Positions 36,487-46,242 of a stretch of 64,000 nucleotides of DNA are shown in pieces. The notes under the pieces are model-generated. The model made no database searches and was not told where the DNA came from. It saw only the letters and a list, made by a program, of their open reading frames with translations. Position 1 is the first letter of the stretch; every line of letters starts with the position of its first letter. The translations under genes were made by a program, and so were the position numbers. Location: positions 6,674-70,673 of the forward strand of contig JAFAEL010000181.1 in assembly GCA_023423995.1 (NCBI GenBank), given 5' to 3'. This DNA is from Pseudomonadota bacterium. GTDB taxonomy: Bacteria; Pseudomonadota; Alphaproteobacteria; Rhizobiales; Beijerinckiaceae.

Positions 36487-36738
36487 TCAGAAGTCGATCG
36501 CGCGACCGCCGATTTCCCAGTCGTCGTAGCGGACGGGCTCGAGGCCGCCGCGACCGTTGTGCTCCGGGTTTCGGGCGATCTCGGCGGCCCGCCGATCCAC
36601 TTCGGCCCGCCGCTCGGCTGCCTCGGCGAGGGCGCGCCTCGCGGCCTCGCTCAAGGATTTTCCGTGGGCGGCACCGGGTGGTGCGTCTTGTCGCGCCCCC
36701 CCTTCAATTCCCACATTCACGGCAGGGATATCGGTCAT
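36487..36738 (-). CDS. DUF1674 (SDHAF4-like) protein
   Basis: 83-aa protein with the DUF1674 C-terminal core ([28 protein letters not shown]), related to the SDHAF4 succinate dehydrogenase assembly factor of mitochondria. Its ATG lies only 21 bp from that of htpX on the opposite strand, so the two genes' promoters must lie within each other's coding sequence. Confidence 0.9.
   Translation of the reverse strand: MTDIPAVNVGIEGGARQDAPPGAAHGKSLSEAARRALAEAAERRAEVDRRAAEIARNPEHNGRGGLEPVRYDDWEIGGRAIDF
36687..36717 (+). promoter_or_regulatory. Possible heat-shock (RpoH-like) promoter for htpX
   Basis: CTTGTC (36687-36692), 17-bp spacer, then CCCACATT (36710-36717), resembling the CTTG...CCCCAT pattern of sigma-32 promoters. 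It sits inside the opposite-strand DUF1674 gene, about 43 bp upstream of the htpX ATG. The match is partial, so this is a candidate only. Confidence 0.4.
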
Positions 36739-36759
36739 TCTACGGAGGTGGAGGACGGG

Positions 36760-37671
36760 ATGAACACCGTCAAGACTTGGGTTCTTCTGGCCGGGCTCAC
36801 GGCGCTGTTCGGCGTAGTCGGTTATGCGCTCGGCGGCACGACCGGCATGGTCATGGCGCTCGGCTTCGCGGCCGCCACGAACCTGTTCGCCTTCTGGAAC
36901 TCGGACCGGCTCGCGCTGTCGGCTCATGGCGCCGTCGAGGTCGATCACCGCTCCGCGCCCGATCTCGTGGCGATGGTGGGCCAGCTCGCGTCCCGCGCGG
37001 GCCTTCCCATGCCGCGCGTCTACGTGATCGAGAGCGCGCAGCCGAACGCCTTCGCGACGGGCCGCAATCCGGAGAATGCCGCGGTCGCGGTCTCGACCGG
37101 GCTCCTGCACGCGCTCAGCCGGGAGGAGCTGGCCGGCGTGATCGCCCACGAGCTCGCCCATATCCGCAGCCGCGACACGCTGCTGATGACGGTGACGGCC
37201 ACGGTGGCGGGCGCCATCTCGACACTGGCGCAGTTCGGCTTCATGTTCGGCGGGCGCGGGGGCGAGCGGACCAATCCGATCGTCGTGATCGCCACCGCCC
37301 TTCTTGCACCCATTGCAGCGATGATCATCCAGTTCGCGATCAGCCGGTCGCGCGAATACGAGGCCGACCGCGCGGGCGCGGAGATCTGCGGCAACCCGCT
37401 CTGGCTCGCCTCGGCCCTCGCGAAGATCGACCAGAGCGCCCGGCGCATCGTGAACCTGGAGGCGGAGCGCCACCCGGCGACCGCGCCCCTTTTCATCATC
37501 AACCCGCTGACGGCGGGCGGAGTAGACAACCTGTTCTCGACACATCCCGCGACCGAAAACCGGATCGCCGCCCTCCAGGACCTGGCCCGGTCGGGCTCCG
37601 GCCACCCTCCCGCCGTCGGCGCGCGCCGCTCGCCCTGGGGCCGGTCCGCCCGGACGAACCCGTGGCGGTGA
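36760..37671 (+). CDS. htpX: HtpX, membrane-bound zinc metalloprotease
   Basis: 303-aa M48B protease of the inner membrane that removes misfolded membrane proteins. Two N-terminal helices, then the zinc motif [13 protein letters not shown], further helices and the third ligand in [17 protein letters not shown] short Pro/Arg tail closes it. Its ribosome binding site (GGAGGTGGAGGACGG) fills the short gap to the divergent gene. The GTGA at its end overlaps rsmB, so the two are coupled. Confidence 0.95.
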   Translation: MNTVKTWVLLAGLTALFGVVGYALGGTTGMVMALGFAAATNLFAFWNSDRLALSAHGAVEVDHRSAPDLVAMVGQLASRAGLPMPRVYVIESAQPNAFATGRNPENAAVAVSTGLLHALSREELAGVIAHELAHIRSRDTLLMTVTATVAGAISTLAQFGFMFGGRGGERTNPIVVIATALLAPIAAMIIQFAISRSREYEADRAGAEICGNPLWLASALAKIDQSARRIVNLEAERHPATAPLFIINPLTAGGVDNLFSTHPATENRIAALQDLARSGSGHPPAVGARRSPWGRSARTNPWR

Positions 37672-39008
37672 GGCGCGCGGGCCGTCCCCCGCAACGCGAC
37701 GAGAAGCCGGCCGCAGCGCCGTCGGACCCGCCGGGCATGCAGGCACGCCGCGCCGCCTATGCGAGCGTCGCCGAGGTGCTTCGCGGCGGCGCCACGCTCG
37801 ACGACGTGCTGGCCCGGAGCGGCGAGACCGATCCGCTGGCGAGGGCGATCGCGGTCACGACCTTCCGGCGCCTCGGCACGCTCGGCCGGGTCCTGAACGC
37901 GCGGCTCTCCAAGGGGCTGTCGGCCGACGAGCGCTCCTTCGCGCTGCTCGCGACCGGCGCGGCGCAGATCCTGTTTCTCAAGGTTCCCGACCATGCGGCC
38001 GTCGACCTGTCGGTCGAGCTCGCCCGCCGCGACCCGAAGCTCCGGCACCTGACGGGCGTGGCGAATGCCGTGCTGCGCCGGGTCGCGCGCGAGCGGGACG
38101 AGATCCTGGCCGAGGAGGTCTCGCCGCTCGAGGACGCTCCCGTTTGGCTGGCCGAGCGCTGGGCCCGGACCTACGGGCCGGAGCGCGCCACCGCCATCGC
38201 CCGGGCCCATCGCGAAGGGGCCACGGTCGATATCAGCGTCAAGAGCGATCCCGAAGGCTGGGCCGACCGGCTCGGCGGCACGCTGCTGCCGACCGGCAGC
38301 ATCCGGCTGGAGGACAAGACGGCGATCCCGGAACTCCCGGGCTTCGAGGCCGGCGGATGGTGGGTGCAGGATGCGGCGGCCGCCATCCCGGCCCGGCTGC
38401 TCGCGCCACGGCCCGGCGAGCGCATCCTGGACCTCTGCGCCGCCCCGGGCGGCAAGACCGCCCAGCTCGCGGCGGCCGGCGCGGAGGTCACGGCCGTGGA
38501 CCGCTCCGCCCCGCGGCTGAACCGGCTCCGGCAGAACCTCGAGCGCCTCGGGCTCCGGGCCGAGGTCGTGTGCCGGGACGGGCTCGCCTTCGAGGCCGCG
38601 CCCTTCGATGCGGTCCTGCTGGATGCGCCCTGCACGGCCACCGGCACGATCCGGCGGCATCCGGACGTCGCCTGGACCAAGAAGGAAAGCGACCTCGCGA
38701 GCCTCGCCGGCCTGCAGGCCCGCCTGCTCGACCATGCGGCCGGGCTGGTGCGGCCCGGCGGACGCCTCGTCTATTGCGTCTGCTCGCTCGAGCCGGAAGA
38801 GGGCGAGGAGCAGGCGGCCGCCTTCCTGGCCCGGCATCCCGATTTCGAGAGGGCGGCCATCGGGCCGGACGAGACCGGCCTCGGGCCCGAGGCCGTGACG
38901 GCCGACGGCGATCTGCGGACCCTGCCCGACGGGACGGGCCTCCCGGACAGCATCGGCCGGGGATTGGACGGGTTTTTCGCGTTCCGGGTCTCGCGCAAGC
39001 CCGGCTGA
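37668..39008 (+). CDS. rsmB: 16S rRNA (cytosine-C5) methyltransferase RsmB
   Basis: 446-aa SAM-dependent methyltransferase modifying C967 of 16S rRNA in the well-studied homologue. The N-terminal NusB-like helical domain ([21 protein letters not shown]) is followed by the catalytic domain with [18 protein letters not shown], the catalytic [15 protein letters not shown] and [15 protein letters not shown]. The GTG start overlaps the htpX stop. The much longer open frame upstream runs antisense to other genes and is not coding. Confidence 0.95.
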   Translation: MRRAGRPPQRDEKPAAAPSDPPGMQARRAAYASVAEVLRGGATLDDVLARSGETDPLARAIAVTTFRRLGTLGRVLNARLSKGLSADERSFALLATGAAQILFLKVPDHAAVDLSVELARRDPKLRHLTGVANAVLRRVARERDEILAEEVSPLEDAPVWLAERWARTYGPERATAIARAHREGATVDISVKSDPEGWADRLGGTLLPTGSIRLEDKTAIPELPGFEAGGWWVQDAAAAIPARLLAPRPGERILDLCAAPGGKTAQLAAAGAEVTAVDRSAPRLNRLRQNLERLGLRAEVVCRDGLAFEAAPFDAVLLDAPCTATGTIRRHPDVAWTKKESDLASLAGLQARLLDHAAGLVRPGGRLVYCVCSLEPEEGEEQAAAFLARHPDFERAAIGPDETGLGPEAVTADGDLRTLPDGTGLPDSIGRGLDGFFAFRVSRKPG

Positions 39009-39098
39009 TGCGCCATGGGAGAGTGTGGCTGTCTCCAGCCGCACCTCACTCACGCGGGCCCCAGCCTTCCTCAGGGCCCGGTCAAGCGGGATTAGCGT

Positions 39099-40895
39099 TT
39101 GGGTTGGGCAGCCGATCGCTGGCGGCTCTACGGTCTGGCCCTGAAAGAGGCGGGCCGCGTGCCGATCCTCTGGCTTCGCCGCACCGCGCGCAGCGCGGCC
39201 TGGCGCGTGTCCAGGCCGGAGCGGCTGCTCTTCGCGCCCCAGGACCTCCGGACCAGCGACCCCACCGTCGCGCAGGACATCTATTCCGGCCTCTTCACCT
39301 TCGCGGGGCGGGACGTCGAGACGCGCGGGCGCTCGCCCTTCGAGCTGGAGCCGCCCACGGCGGAATGGGCGCGCGCCCTCTACGGCTTCTCCTGGCTGAG
39401 GCACCTGCGCGCCGCCGACACGCCCCTCGCCCGCGAAAACGCCCGCGCGCTGGTCGGCGAGGCGGTCGGCCCGCGCCGGCATGAACTCGCCCGTGGCGTC
39501 GCCCGCGAGCCGCGCGTCGTGGCACGGCGGGTCATCTCCTTCCTGTGCCAGTCGCCGCTCGTCCTGAACGGCGCCGATCCGGCCTTCTACGCCTCCTTCC
39601 TGCGCGCGATCGGCCGCGGCGCGGCCGAGCTGGAAGGCGATGCGCTCGCCGCCCGGGTCCCGCTCGACCGTCTCCATGCCGCGATCGCCCTCAGCTACGC
39701 CGCGCTCTGCTGCGGCGGGCTCGAGAACCGGCTGAAGCGGGCAACGCGCCTCCTGGCGACCGAGCTCGATGCGCAGATCCTGCCGGATGGCGGCCACATC
39801 AGCCGCCACCCCGGAATCCTCGTCGAGCTCCTGCTCGATCTCCTGCCGCTCCGGCTGCTCTATTCCAGCCGCTCGATCGAGCAGCCCGAGGCGCTCGGCC
39901 GGGCGATCGACCGCATGATGCCGATGCTGCGCTATCTCCGCGGGGGCGGGCGGGAGCTCGCGCTTTTCAACGGCATGGGGCCGACCCCCGTCGACCAGGT
40001 CGCAACGCTGCTCTCCTACGACAGCGTCCGCGGCACGCCGCCGAGCCATGCCGAGCAATCCGGCTATGCGCGGCTGGATGCGGCCGGGCTGGTCGTGATT
40101 GCCGATACCGGGCCGGCGCCGCCGCTCGATTCCTCGGCATCGGCCCATGCCGGCTGCCTCTCCTTCGAGATGACCGCCCAGGGCGTCCCCGTGGTGGTGA
40201 ATGTCGGCTCGTCCGCGGCGCCGGGCCCTGCCCGTTCGGCGGCGCGCCGGACGGCCGCCCATTCCACCCTCGAACTCGGCGATGTCTCGTCCGGCCTCTT
40301 CCTCGAGGATGCCCGGGGCGAGGTCGCGCGCTTCATGCAGCGGCAGCTCGGGCCGGTCCTGGCGCGCGGCCCCGCCGTGGTCCGGGTGGAGAAGAAGACG
40401 GAGCCGGACGGCTCGGTCACGTGCACGGCCCGGCATGACGGCTACGAGCCGCGCTTCGGGGTCACGCACGAAAGGGAGTGGCGCCTCCGGCCCGACGGCG
40501 CGCGGCTCGACGGCACCGACCGCGTCCTCGGCACGGGCCGGCATCGCGAGCGTCCGCCTGCGCCGGTGATCCGGTTCCACCTGCACCCCAACGTCCTGCC
40601 GCGGCTCAATTCGGCGACGGCGGTCGAGCTGACGCTCGGCCCCGGCGACGAGGTCTGGCGCTTCCTGAGTGAGGATGTCGCGCCGACCCTCGAGGAAAGC
40701 ATCTATTTCGGCGGGCCGCAGGGCCGGCGCCCGACGACCCAGATCGTCCTCCGGCTTCCGCCGCCCGCGCAGGATGCGCCGATGACGGTCCGCTGGAGCT
40801 TCGAACGTGTGCTAGAGAGGCACCCGCAGGTGGCCGAGCAAGCCGCCGAAGCGTCACTTGAGCCTGCGGCCGCCGAGACCGCGCCGCAATCCTGA
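39099..40895 (+). CDS. Heparinase II/III family protein
   Basis: 598-aa protein of the heparinase II/III family: an alpha-helical toroid N-terminal region (WRLYGLALKEAGRV) and a beta-sandwich C-terminal region (WRLRPDGARLDGTDRVLG). The start is a TTG, since a stop lies in frame just upstream; a GTG at 39159 is possible. Rhizobiales keep this gene between rsmB and purH. Glycan lyase activity is assumed from the family only. Confidence 0.85.
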   Translation: MGWAADRWRLYGLALKEAGRVPILWLRRTARSAAWRVSRPERLLFAPQDLRTSDPTVAQDIYSGLFTFAGRDVETRGRSPFELEPPTAEWARALYGFSWLRHLRAADTPLARENARALVGEAVGPRRHELARGVAREPRVVARRVISFLCQSPLVLNGADPAFYASFLRAIGRGAAELEGDALAARVPLDRLHAAIALSYAALCCGGLENRLKRATRLLATELDAQILPDGGHISRHPGILVELLLDLLPLRLLYSSRSIEQPEALGRAIDRMMPMLRYLRGGGRELALFNGMGPTPVDQVATLLSYDSVRGTPPSHAEQSGYARLDAAGLVVIADTGPAPPLDSSASAHAGCLSFEMTAQGVPVVVNVGSSAAPGPARSAARRTAAHSTLELGDVSSGLFLEDARGEVARFMQRQLGPVLARGPAVVRVEKKTEPDGSVTCTARHDGYEPRFGVTHEREWRLRPDGARLDGTDRVLGTGRHRERPPAPVIRFHLHPNVLPRLNSATAVELTLGPGDEVWRFLSEDVAPTLEESIYFGGPQGRRPTTQIVLRLPPPAQDAPMTVRWSFERVLERHPQVAEQAAEASLEPAAAETAPQS

Positions 40896-40908
40896 CCAGA
40901 GTTAAGCC

Positions 40909-42501
40909 ATGCCAAGCGATCTCCGGCGCGTCACCCGCGCCCTCCTGTCCGTTTCCGACAAGACCGGGCTCGTGCCTTTCGCGCAGGCGCTGGCCCAGCG
41001 CGGCGTCGAGCTGGTCTCCACGGGCGGCACCCATGCGGCCCTCGTGGCGGCCGGCCTGGAGGTGCAGGAGGTCTCGGAGCTGACGGGCTTTCCGGAGATG
41101 ATGGACGGGCGGGTCAAGACGCTGCACCCGGCCGTGCATGGCGGCCTCCTGGCCGTGCGCTCCAACCCGGAGCACCAGGCCGCCATGCTGGCCCATGGCA
41201 TCCCCAGCATCGACCTCCTGGTCGTGAACCTCTACCCATTCGAGGCGACCGTCGCGGCCGGCAAGGGCTATGACGATTGCGTCGAGAACATCGATATCGG
41301 CGGCCCCGCCATGATCCGGGCGGCAGCCAAGAACCATGCGGATGTCGCCGTGGTCGTGGACCTCGCCGATTACGACGCGATCCTGGCGGACCTCGCGGAC
41401 CATGACGGCTCGGTCACGCTGACGCTGCGCAGGCGCCTCGCCCAGACCGCCTACGCGCGGACGGCCTCCTACGATGCCGCGATCTCCAACTGGCTGGCGG
41501 GCCAGATCGGCGAGGCCACCCCCGCCTTCCGGGCGATCGGCGGCACCCTCGCGGAGGCGATGCGCTACGGCGAGAACCCGCATCAATCGGCCGCCTTCTA
41601 CCGCGGCCCCGAGGCGCGGCCGGGCGTCGCGACCGCCCGCCAGGTGCAGGGCAAGCAGCTCTCCTACAACAACGTCAACGACACCGACGCGGCCTTCGAA
41701 TGCGTGGCCGAGTTCGACCCGGCCCGCTCGGCCGCGGTGGCGATCATCAAACACGCCAATCCCTGCGGCGTCGCGGAGGGCGAAAGCCTGCTCGACGCCT
41801 ACGAGAAGGCGCTGCGCTGCGACCCGGTCTCCGCCTTCGGCGGCATCGTGGCCCTGAACCGGACGCTCGATGCCGAGGCCGCCCGGAAGATCGTGGAGAT
41901 CTTCACGGAGGTGATCATCGCGCCCGACGCCTCCGATGAGGCGATCGCCATCGTAGCGGCGAAGAAGAACCTGCGCCTTCTCCTGACGGACGGCCTCCCG
42001 GATCCGCGCTCGGCCGGCCTCGTGGTCCGCACCGTGTCGGGCGGGTTCCTGGCCCAGTCGCGGGACAATGCCGTGGTGGACGACATGGACCTGAAGGTCG
42101 TCACCAGGCGCGCGCCCACGAACGAGGAGCTCGGCGACCTCCGCTTCGCCTTCCGGGTCGCCAAGCACGTGAAGTCGAACTCCATCGTGTACGCCAAGGG
42201 CGGCGCCACGGTCGGGATCGGGGCCGGCCAGATGAGCCGGGTCGATTCCTCCCGCATCGCGGCCTGGAAGGCCGCCGAAGCCGCCAAGACCGCCGGCCTG
42301 CCCGAGAGCCTCGCCAAGGGCTCGGTCGTCGCCTCCGACGCCTTCTTCCCCTTCGCGGACGGGCTCCTGGCCGCCGCCGAGGCGGGCGCCACGGCCGTGA
42401 TCCAGCCGGGCGGCTCCATGCGGGACGACGAGGTCATCCGGGCCGCCGACGAAGCCGGGCTCGCCATGGTCTTCACGGGACACCGCCACTTCCGGCACTG
42501 A
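40909..42501 (+). CDS. purH: AICAR transformylase / IMP cyclohydrolase
   Basis: 530-aa bifunctional enzyme completing IMP synthesis. The MGS-like cyclohydrolase domain is N-terminal ([17 protein letters not shown], then [11 protein letters not shown]). The transformylase domain follows ([34 protein letters not shown]) and ends in [10 protein letters not shown]. It is 13 bp downstream of the heparinase gene. Confidence 0.97.
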   Translation: MPSDLRRVTRALLSVSDKTGLVPFAQALAQRGVELVSTGGTHAALVAAGLEVQEVSELTGFPEMMDGRVKTLHPAVHGGLLAVRSNPEHQAAMLAHGIPSIDLLVVNLYPFEATVAAGKGYDDCVENIDIGGPAMIRAAAKNHADVAVVVDLADYDAILADLADHDGSVTLTLRRRLAQTAYARTASYDAAISNWLAGQIGEATPAFRAIGGTLAEAMRYGENPHQSAAFYRGPEARPGVATARQVQGKQLSYNNVNDTDAAFECVAEFDPARSAAVAIIKHANPCGVAEGESLLDAYEKALRCDPVSAFGGIVALNRTLDAEAARKIVEIFTEVIIAPDASDEAIAIVAAKKNLRLLLTDGLPDPRSAGLVVRTVSGGFLAQSRDNAVVDDMDLKVVTRRAPTNEELGDLRFAFRVAKHVKSNSIVYAKGGATVGIGAGQMSRVDSSRIAAWKAAEAAKTAGLPESLAKGSVVASDAFFPFADGLLAAAEAGATAVIQPGGSMRDDEVIRAADEAGLAMVFTGHRHFRH

Positions 42502-42577
42502 CGGGCATTTACGCTTCCTTGGCCATGGAGCCGCCACCTTTCGGAACAAAGGAACGCGTCCCTCCAGCGGTTCGGCC

Positions 42578-43054
42578 ATGAAGCTCAAGACGATCCTGGC
42601 GGCGCTCGCCCTGGCGCCGCTTCTCGCCCAATGCGCCGGGGACGACCTGACCAAGGTCGTCCCTTCGGACAAGGTCACGACCACCACGCGCGACGCCGCC
42701 CAGGCGGCCGCCCTGATCTCGGAATACCGCAAGGCGCGCGGGCTCGGCCCGGTGGTGGCCGACGCGGCCCTGAACGGCGCCGCCGAGCACCAGGCCCGTG
42801 CGGTCGCGGAGGCCGGCAAGCTCTCGCACGGGGCCTTCGCGACCCGGATGGCCAGCTTCAAGATCGGCGGGCATTCGGCCGAGAACCTGTCGGCCGGTTC
42901 GGACAACGTCGCCGGCGCGATCGCGCGCTGGAAGGCCTCTCCCGGCCACAACGAGAACCTGCTCATGCCGGAGGCGCGCCGCATCGGGCTCGCCCGCGCC
43001 GACAGCCCGCAGCACGGCTACCGCCACTACTGGGCGCTCGTCCTGGCGCAGTAG
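42578..43054 (+). CDS. CAP-domain lipoprotein
   Basis: 158-aa exported lipoprotein (LAPLLAQC lipobox) with a CAP/SCP-like domain: LISEYRKARGLGPVVADAALNGAAEHQA, HGAFATRM, SAENLSAG and WKASPGHNENLL. This is the family pattern with conserved His/Glu. Role at the bacterial envelope unknown. Confidence 0.92.
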   Translation: MKLKTILAALALAPLLAQCAGDDLTKVVPSDKVTTTTRDAAQAAALISEYRKARGLGPVVADAALNGAAEHQARAVAEAGKLSHGAFATRMASFKIGGHSAENLSAGSDNVAGAIARWKASPGHNENLLMPEARRIGLARADSPQHGYRHYWALVLAQ

Positions 43055-43118
43055 CCGCCCGACATTGCGGGATCACGGCAACATTCCCTGAAGGATTGAA
43101 CCCTTATCCTTCGCGCCC

Positions 43119-44240
43119 ATGGACGTGGTGACCTATGCCCGTCGGGGCGACACGCGACCGGCCGCGCCGGCCGATTCCGACCGGCCGGATCCGGACGGCG
43201 CGCGCATCGCGTGGGTCGATGCCGCCAAGGGCATCTGCATCATCCTCGTGGTGATGATGCACGCGACCCTCGGGGTCGGGGCCGAGATGGGCCGCGAAGG
43301 CTTCATGCACTGGGTCGTCGCCTTCGCCAAACCCTTCCGGATGCCGGATTTCTTCCTGGTCTCGGGGCTCTTCCTCGGCCGGGTGATCGCGCGCGACTGG
43401 CGGAGCTACGCCGACAAGCGCGTCGTGCACTTCTTCTACTTCTACCTGCTCTGGCTCGTTCTCCAGTCGGCCGCGAAATACGGCCAGGTCTCGGGCGGCT
43501 CGCCGCTCGGCTTCCTCGAGCACCTCGCGCACGGGCTCTACGAGCCCTATTCGACGCTCTGGTTCATCTATCTCCTGGCGGTCTTCTCCGTCGTCACGAA
43601 GCTGCTGCGGCACGTCTCGCCGAACGTCCTGCTCGCCGGCGCGGCGGTCCTGCAGATCCTGCCCATCGAGACGGGCTGGCTCGTGGTCGACGAGTTCTGC
43701 GAGCGCTGGGTCTATTTCCTGGCCGGCTACCTCCTGGCCGGGCGGATCTTCGCCCTGGCGGATTGGGCTTCCGCCAACCCCCGGCCAGCGCTGCTCGGCA
43801 TCGCGCTCTGGGCCGTCGTGAACGGGGTGCTGGCCTTCGCGCCCGGCCCGGTCCCGGCCTTCCCGACCATGGCGGAACTGCCGCTCGTCGGCCTTCTCCT
43901 GGGGCTCGCGGGTGCCGTCGCGATCGTGGCGGCTGCCTCGCTCCTCACCCGCAAGGCCGCCCAGGCGGCGGAGCCGCTGCGCTATTGCGGCCAGAACTCC
44001 ATCGCCATCTATCTCGCCTTCTTCCTGCCGATGGCGGCGACCCGCACCATCCTGATCAAGACCGGCATCATCCAGGACGTCGGGATCGTGTCCCTCGTCG
44101 TCCTGATCGTCGCGATCGTCGCGCCGCTGGTACTCGAGCGGCTCGTGCGCCGAACCCCGCTCTCCTTCCTGTTCCGGCGGCCGGCCTGGGCGCATATCGT
44201 GCCCACCCGCCGAGGCGTGCGGCTCCAGGCCGCCGCGTGA
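43119..44240 (+). CDS. Acyltransferase 3 family membrane protein
   Basis: 373-aa integral membrane protein of the OafA/acyltransferase-3 fold, with about ten helices. N-terminal WVDAAKGICIILVVMMHA carries the family His in the first helix, and MPDFFLVSGLFLGRV follows. Members O-acetylate or succinylate surface glycans or other lipids. The nearest envelope genes are not obviously in the same pathway. Confidence 0.9.
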   Translation: MDVVTYARRGDTRPAAPADSDRPDPDGARIAWVDAAKGICIILVVMMHATLGVGAEMGREGFMHWVVAFAKPFRMPDFFLVSGLFLGRVIARDWRSYADKRVVHFFYFYLLWLVLQSAAKYGQVSGGSPLGFLEHLAHGLYEPYSTLWFIYLLAVFSVVTKLLRHVSPNVLLAGAAVLQILPIETGWLVVDEFCERWVYFLAGYLLAGRIFALADWASANPRPALLGIALWAVVNGVLAFAPGPVPAFPTMAELPLVGLLLGLAGAVAIVAAASLLTRKAAQAAEPLRYCGQNSIAIYLAFFLPMAATRTILIKTGIIQDVGIVSLVVLIVAIVAPLVLERLVRRTPLSFLFRRPAWAHIVPTRRGVRLQAAA

Positions 44241-44244
44241 CCGG

Positions 44245-45120
44245 CTAGTCGGTCGAGCCGCGCAGCGCAAGTTCGCCCCGCGCCGCCCTGATCTCGTCGA
44301 CCGCCGCCGCGATCTTCATCTCGAGAAGCTTCGCCCCGCGTTCGGCGGATGCGCGCGTCGGGTCGCCGTCGGACCCGGTCTGCTCCGACCAGACGGGGCG
44401 GTCGGTCCAGCGCTCGAGCTTCACGCCGGCCGGATGGGCGGCCAGCAGCTCGGACGTATCCTGGATCCCGCCATGCCGGCCGATGCTGCCCGTGGTCTCA
44501 CCCTGCGACCTGAGCCAGGCGAGCTGCGCGGGATCGGCGCCATAATCCCTCACGCTGATCGCCTTGACGCCCTCCCCGGCCCATTCGCGGGAAAGCCGTT
44601 CGGCGACGGCGTTCTGCACGGGAAGGCTGTCGCCGTGGTCGGCGATGAAGCAGATCGTCCGGAAGCCGGCCGCCTTGAGCGAACGCGCGATGCCCTCGAG
44701 CGTCCCGGCATAGACCTCCGGCTTGACCCCGATCGTGCCCGGGAACCGCATGTGGCCCGTCGCGGGTTCGTGGCCGCCCTCGGGCACGAAGGATACGACC
44801 GGCGTCACCAGCGTGCGGCCGAGCGTCGTCGCGATGCGCCTCGCCGTATAGGCCACGATGCGGTCGTGCTTGCCGATCGCGAGATGCGGACCGTTCTGCT
44901 CGAGCCCTCCGGACGGCACGATGACGGTCGTGTAGCCATGCTCCAGGAAGCCCCGGACCTCGACCCAGGTCAGCTCGGCGATCTCGACCTCGGCCGGCAG
45001 CGGCGCGGTCAGGCTGCGGGGCGCAAGCGCAACCATTCCGCCGAGCGCGAAGCAGGCCGCGAGGGCGAAGAGCCGACGCTGACGCCGCGCCGCCGCGTTC
45101 TGGAGGGGAATGGTCGACAT
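44245..45120 (-). CDS. Exported creatininase family protein
   Basis: 291-aa paralogue of the cytoplasmic creatininase-like gene, but with an N-terminal hydrophobic segment (LFALAACFALGGMVALA) that exports or anchors it. The usual EQHGPH metal-site motif reads LEQNGPHLAIGKHD, so a His ligand is replaced by Asn. The later IADHGDSLPV replaces the usual NGHGGN. Activity may be altered or lost. An upstream start at 45156 is possible. Confidence 0.85.
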   Translation of the reverse strand: MSTIPLQNAAARRQRRLFALAACFALGGMVALAPRSLTAPLPAEVEIAELTWVEVRGFLEHGYTTVIVPSGGLEQNGPHLAIGKHDRIVAYTARRIATTLGRTLVTPVVSFVPEGGHEPATGHMRFPGTIGVKPEVYAGTLEGIARSLKAAGFRTICFIADHGDSLPVQNAVAERLSREWAGEGVKAISVRDYGADPAQLAWLRSQGETTGSIGRHGGIQDTSELLAAHPAGVKLERWTDRPVWSEQTGSDGDPTRASAERGAKLLEMKIAAAVDEIRAARGELALRGSTD

Positions 45121-45260
45121 GAGGTTCCGGGCCGCAAGCACCGATCGAGCGGCCATGCCGGTTAACGATGGGTGAATCGAACCCCTCGAAGCGGAATTGC
45201 TGCGCGTCGTCGCGATCCGATCAGCCGGGCGTTAACGGGTGATCCACGACAATCCGCCCC

Positions 45261-46148
45261 ATGGTCGAGGCCTACCTTCTGCCCGTCGCCCAGCACGTCT
45301 GGGGCACGGTCCTCCACATCCTGCCGGCCACGCTCCTGCTGGCCGGCGTGTTCACGGTGCTGCACTGGGTCGCGGAGCCCTGCAACAGGGGCGTGCCCTG
45401 GTGGCGCAAGCCGGGCCTGGTGACGGATTTCGTCTTCATGTTCGCGCTGCCGCTCGTCGGCAGCTGGATGCGCGTCTTCTTCCTGGCGGTCGGGGCGCTC
45501 TACATCTACCAGGTCGGCCCCGAAAATCTCGGCAGCTTCTTCGAGGGCGGGCACGGGCCGCTCTCCGGGCTTCCCTTCTGGGGGCAGGTCGCGGCCTTCC
45601 TGATCCTGGCCGACCTGATGATGTACTGGACGCACCGGCTCTTCCACGGCGCGTCGCTCTGGCGCTACCACGCGATCCACCACGCGCCCGAGCATCTCGA
45701 CTGGACCTCGGCGACGCGGTTCCACCCGATCAACATCTTCTTCCACAGCGTGCTGGCCGACGCCGTGCTCCTCCTGCTCGGCATCTCGCCGCAGGTGCTG
45801 GTCTATCTCGGGCCCTTCAACGTCGCGATGTCGGCCTTCGTGCACGCCAATCTGGACTGGACCCTCGGGCCCTTCCGCTACGTCATCGCCGGGCCTGTCT
45901 TCCACCGCTGGCACCACACCGATCCGGAGCGGGGCGGATCGAAGAACTTCGCGCCGACCTTCCCGGTCTTCGACCTGATCTTCGGCAGCTTCTACATGCC
46001 CAAGGGCGAGCTCCCCGACCACTACGGGGTCGACGACAAGCAGTTCCCGGAGGGGTTTGCAGCGCAGATGCTCTATCCGTTCAAAAAGAACGGCGAAGCC
46101 CAGAGCGTCGCCCAGGCAGGCACTTCCGAGGTTCTGCCCGCGCGCTGA
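45261..46148 (+). CDS. Sterol desaturase / fatty acid hydroxylase family protein
   Basis: 295-aa membrane di-iron enzyme. The three His boxes are present: HRLFH, HAIHH and HRWHH, between hydrophobic helices. Members oxidise sterols, fatty acids, carotenoids or aminophospholipids. The organism type makes a lipid substrate more likely than sterol. Confidence 0.92.
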   Translation: MVEAYLLPVAQHVWGTVLHILPATLLLAGVFTVLHWVAEPCNRGVPWWRKPGLVTDFVFMFALPLVGSWMRVFFLAVGALYIYQVGPENLGSFFEGGHGPLSGLPFWGQVAAFLILADLMMYWTHRLFHGASLWRYHAIHHAPEHLDWTSATRFHPINIFFHSVLADAVLLLLGISPQVLVYLGPFNVAMSAFVHANLDWTLGPFRYVIAGPVFHRWHHTDPERGGSKNFAPTFPVFDLIFGSFYMPKGELPDHYGVDDKQFPEGFAAQMLYPFKKNGEAQSVAQAGTSEVLPAR

Positions 46149-46242
46149 GCGTTCACCTTGCCGTGTGGTGAAAAGTAGCGCGGAACCAGCCAGGGTTCTG
46201 CCTTATTTGCTGCGTTTGATGCTGCCGTAAGGGCGCGGAGGC

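Noticed and set aside
34785..39008. 1407-codon plus-strand open frame
   Set aside because: Antisense to the acyl-CoA synthetase and DUF1674 genes and out of frame with htpX; only its last third (rsmB, 37668-39008) has family motifs. Long open frames are expected in high-GC DNA.
37020..40586. 1188-codon minus-strand open frame
   Set aside because: Antisense to htpX, rsmB and the heparinase gene, all of which carry clear motifs. The translation is Arg/Gly/Pro-rich with no recognisable domain.
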